DNA of 5,614 bases from Candidatus Bathyarchaeota archaeon. GTDB lineage: Archaea > Thermoproteota > Bathyarchaeia > 40CM-2-53-6. Position 1 is the first letter of the stretch. Each line of letters starts with the position of its first letter. The position numbers and the translations under genes were made by a program. The stretch lies in assembly GCA_005884605.1 (NCBI GenBank), contig VBBE01000013.1:1-5614 (forward strand), written 5' to 3'. The notes beneath the pieces were generated by a model that was given only the letters and a program-made list of their open reading frames with translations, was not told where the DNA came from and searched no databases. Shown piece by piece: positions 5,127 through 5,614 of the stretch.

Positions 5127-5254
5127 TTTTGCCTCCAGCCCTGCAAAAGAGGGTGTCTGTCGCCCGCGTCACTAACACCCAAGCCTCACAGTGAAGATCT
5201 TTGTCTTCCCTCAGCCCGGCTCTCTCGAGGCAGGCGTATGACAACCCGCTCCAA
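5116..5254 (-). ncRNA. Candidate structured RNA (139 nt) closed by a perfect 12-bp stem
   Basis: TTGGAGCGGGTT (5116-5127) and AACCCGCTCCAA (5243-5254) are exact inverted repeats. Between them nested helices are possible: GCCTC (5131-5135) with GAGGC (5227-5231), AGCC (5137-5140) with GGCT (5218-5221), hairpin GGGTGT (5151-5156) with ACACCC (5175-5180), and hairpin GAAGA (5193-5197) with TCTTC (5204-5208). All are compatible in one fold: a long stem opening into a junction with two hairpins. The strand is chosen because a TATA-like box (minus CAATTAAGAG, about 5287-5278) would start a minus transcript near 5255, at the edge of the stem. It may be a free RNA or the 5' part of a long tyrS leader. 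It does not match tRNA, 5S, SRP or RNase P signatures I know. A small inverted-repeat (MITE-like) element is the alternative, but I see no target duplication. Confidence 0.45.
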
Positions 5255-5277
5255 CTCCCAGGGTAGGATTGTTTTGC

Positions 5278-5287
5278 TCTTAATTGT
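5278..5287 (-). promoter_or_regulatory. TATA-like box for the candidate structured RNA
   Basis: On the minus strand CAATTAAGAG (5287-5278) lies in an AT-rich patch. Its centre is about 28 nt upstream of 5254, the outer end of the 12-bp stem. This is the spacing between an archaeal TATA box and its transcription start. The match to the TATA consensus is only fair. Confidence 0.3.
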
Positions 5288-5564
5288 TCCAGCTAGCTTG
5301 CCTTTGTATCGCGAGAGGAAGTCGATTAGAGTTCATCGAGCGTTTCTGGAATCTAGATAATTGCCGATAAACGGCGACTCCGCGAACCGGATTCTTCCCC
5401 TCAACCACTCTTGCGTCGCGAGGTGCTCTGTGCAAGACCCCCAAAGGAATGATTTCCTGTATGGCAGAATTTCTCGGCGAGACCGGCTGAACAGGGCGGG
5501 GCGCAATCCAGGCTTGGAAGGGCAGGCTAATCTAGGGCCTTAACGGGTCGTCCCTGAACGTTTA

Positions 5565-5606
5565 GAGGGAAATCTAGAGAGCCCTCCCCTTTTCAACATC
5601 AGGGCT
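5565..5606 (+). terminator. Overlapping hairpins with C/T-rich tail at the right edge
   Basis: GAGGG (5565-5569) pairs with CCCTC (5582-5586), which is followed by CCCCTTTT up to 5593, a terminator-like arrangement on the plus strand. Alternatively AGCCCT (5580-5585) pairs with AGGGCT (5601-5606) around a 15-nt loop. The two use the same central bases and exclude each other. No gene that this would terminate is evident within the window, so it could equally belong to an RNA or leader continuing beyond the edge. Confidence 0.25.
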
Positions 5607-5614
5607 GATTCTGG

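Larger units (their letters stand above)
5255..5614. other. Intergenic stretch without a supported gene
   Basis: No frame here has both coding character and recognisable domains. The longest, 60 codons from a TTG at 5361 on the plus strand, has no ribosome-binding site and an unlikely composition. Several short dyads are present, including GCCG (5363-5366) with CGGC (5372-5375), AGGAA (about 5444-5448) with TTCCT (about 5452-5458), and those at 5565-5606. No tRNA T-loop (GTTCRA within a paired stem), 5S or CRISPR pattern was found. The stretch probably holds control regions or part of an RNA gene running off the right edge. Confidence 0.5.

Noticed and set aside
5050..5244. Minus 64-codon frame upstream of tyrS
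   Set aside because: It crosses the structured element, the tyrS promoter and the ribosome-binding site, and overlaps the tyrS start in another frame. It has no family resemblance and no Shine-Dalgarno.
5116..5254. RNase P RNA, 5S rRNA, SRP RNA or tRNA as identity of the structured region
   Set aside because: GAGGGAAGAC on the minus strand faintly recalls the RNase P CR-I sequence, but the partner CR-V/P4 strand is missing and the element is too short. No 5S loop signatures, SRP GGAA/AGCAGC core or tRNA T-loop are present.

Overview
The window looks archaeal and has about 50% GC. The evidence is an archaeal/eukaryal-type tyrosyl-tRNA synthetase, a small stand-alone Toprim protein of the kind common in archaea, archaeal TATA-like boxes (for example TTTATATG at 3007-3014), apparently near-leaderless promoters, and what looks like a bulge-helix-bulge (BHB) intron, which is the substrate of the archaeal tRNA-splicing endonuclease. 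The synthetase resembles those of the TACK group (Thaumarchaeota/Bathyarchaeota and relatives), but this placement is tentative.

Layout. At 1-192 there is a possible 3' end of a plus-strand gene cut by the window edge. At 240-1475 (minus) lies a membrane-anchored family 2 glycosyltransferase, transcribed divergently from a polytopic GT-C-like glycosyltransferase at 1552-2865 (plus). They share a 76-bp intergenic region with a TATA-like box inside a perfect 7-bp inverted repeat, so the two look like a co-controlled surface-glycan or lipid-linked-sugar module. From 2866 to 3176 there is no clear gene, but there is a T-run, a strong TATA box and, where transcription should start, a stem-loop that suggests a small RNA or a structured 5' leader. 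A 60-aa ribbon-helix-helix (RHH) protein follows at 3177-3359 (plus). Convergent to it is a minus-strand pair: tyrosyl-tRNA synthetase (tyrS, 5053 down to 3943) and, 7 nt downstream, the Toprim protein (3935 down to 3471).

The main discovery is in tyrS. Its reading frame is broken exactly at the catalytic HIGH motif by 25 extra nucleotides (4899-4923). Those nucleotides and their flanks fold into a BHB: a 4-bp central helix between exon 1 and the intron, 3-nt bulges on opposite strands, and a 5-bp inner helix. Cutting after the second base of each bulge, as the archaeal splicing endonuclease does, removes exactly 25 nt. This rejoins the frame as ...CSG-MMHIGTG..., a full-length 361-aa synthetase. 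The gene therefore appears to carry a very short spliceosome-independent mRNA intron in the active-site motif.

Upstream of tyrS (5054-5614) I see no convincing protein gene. At 5116-5254 two perfect 12-bp inverted arms enclose three or four nested helices, with a TATA-like box placed about 28 nt before one end on the minus strand. This is a candidate structured RNA or tyrS leader. One arm can alternatively pair with a third copy of the motif at 5102-5108, giving a possible two-state switch. Further hairpins lie at the right edge.
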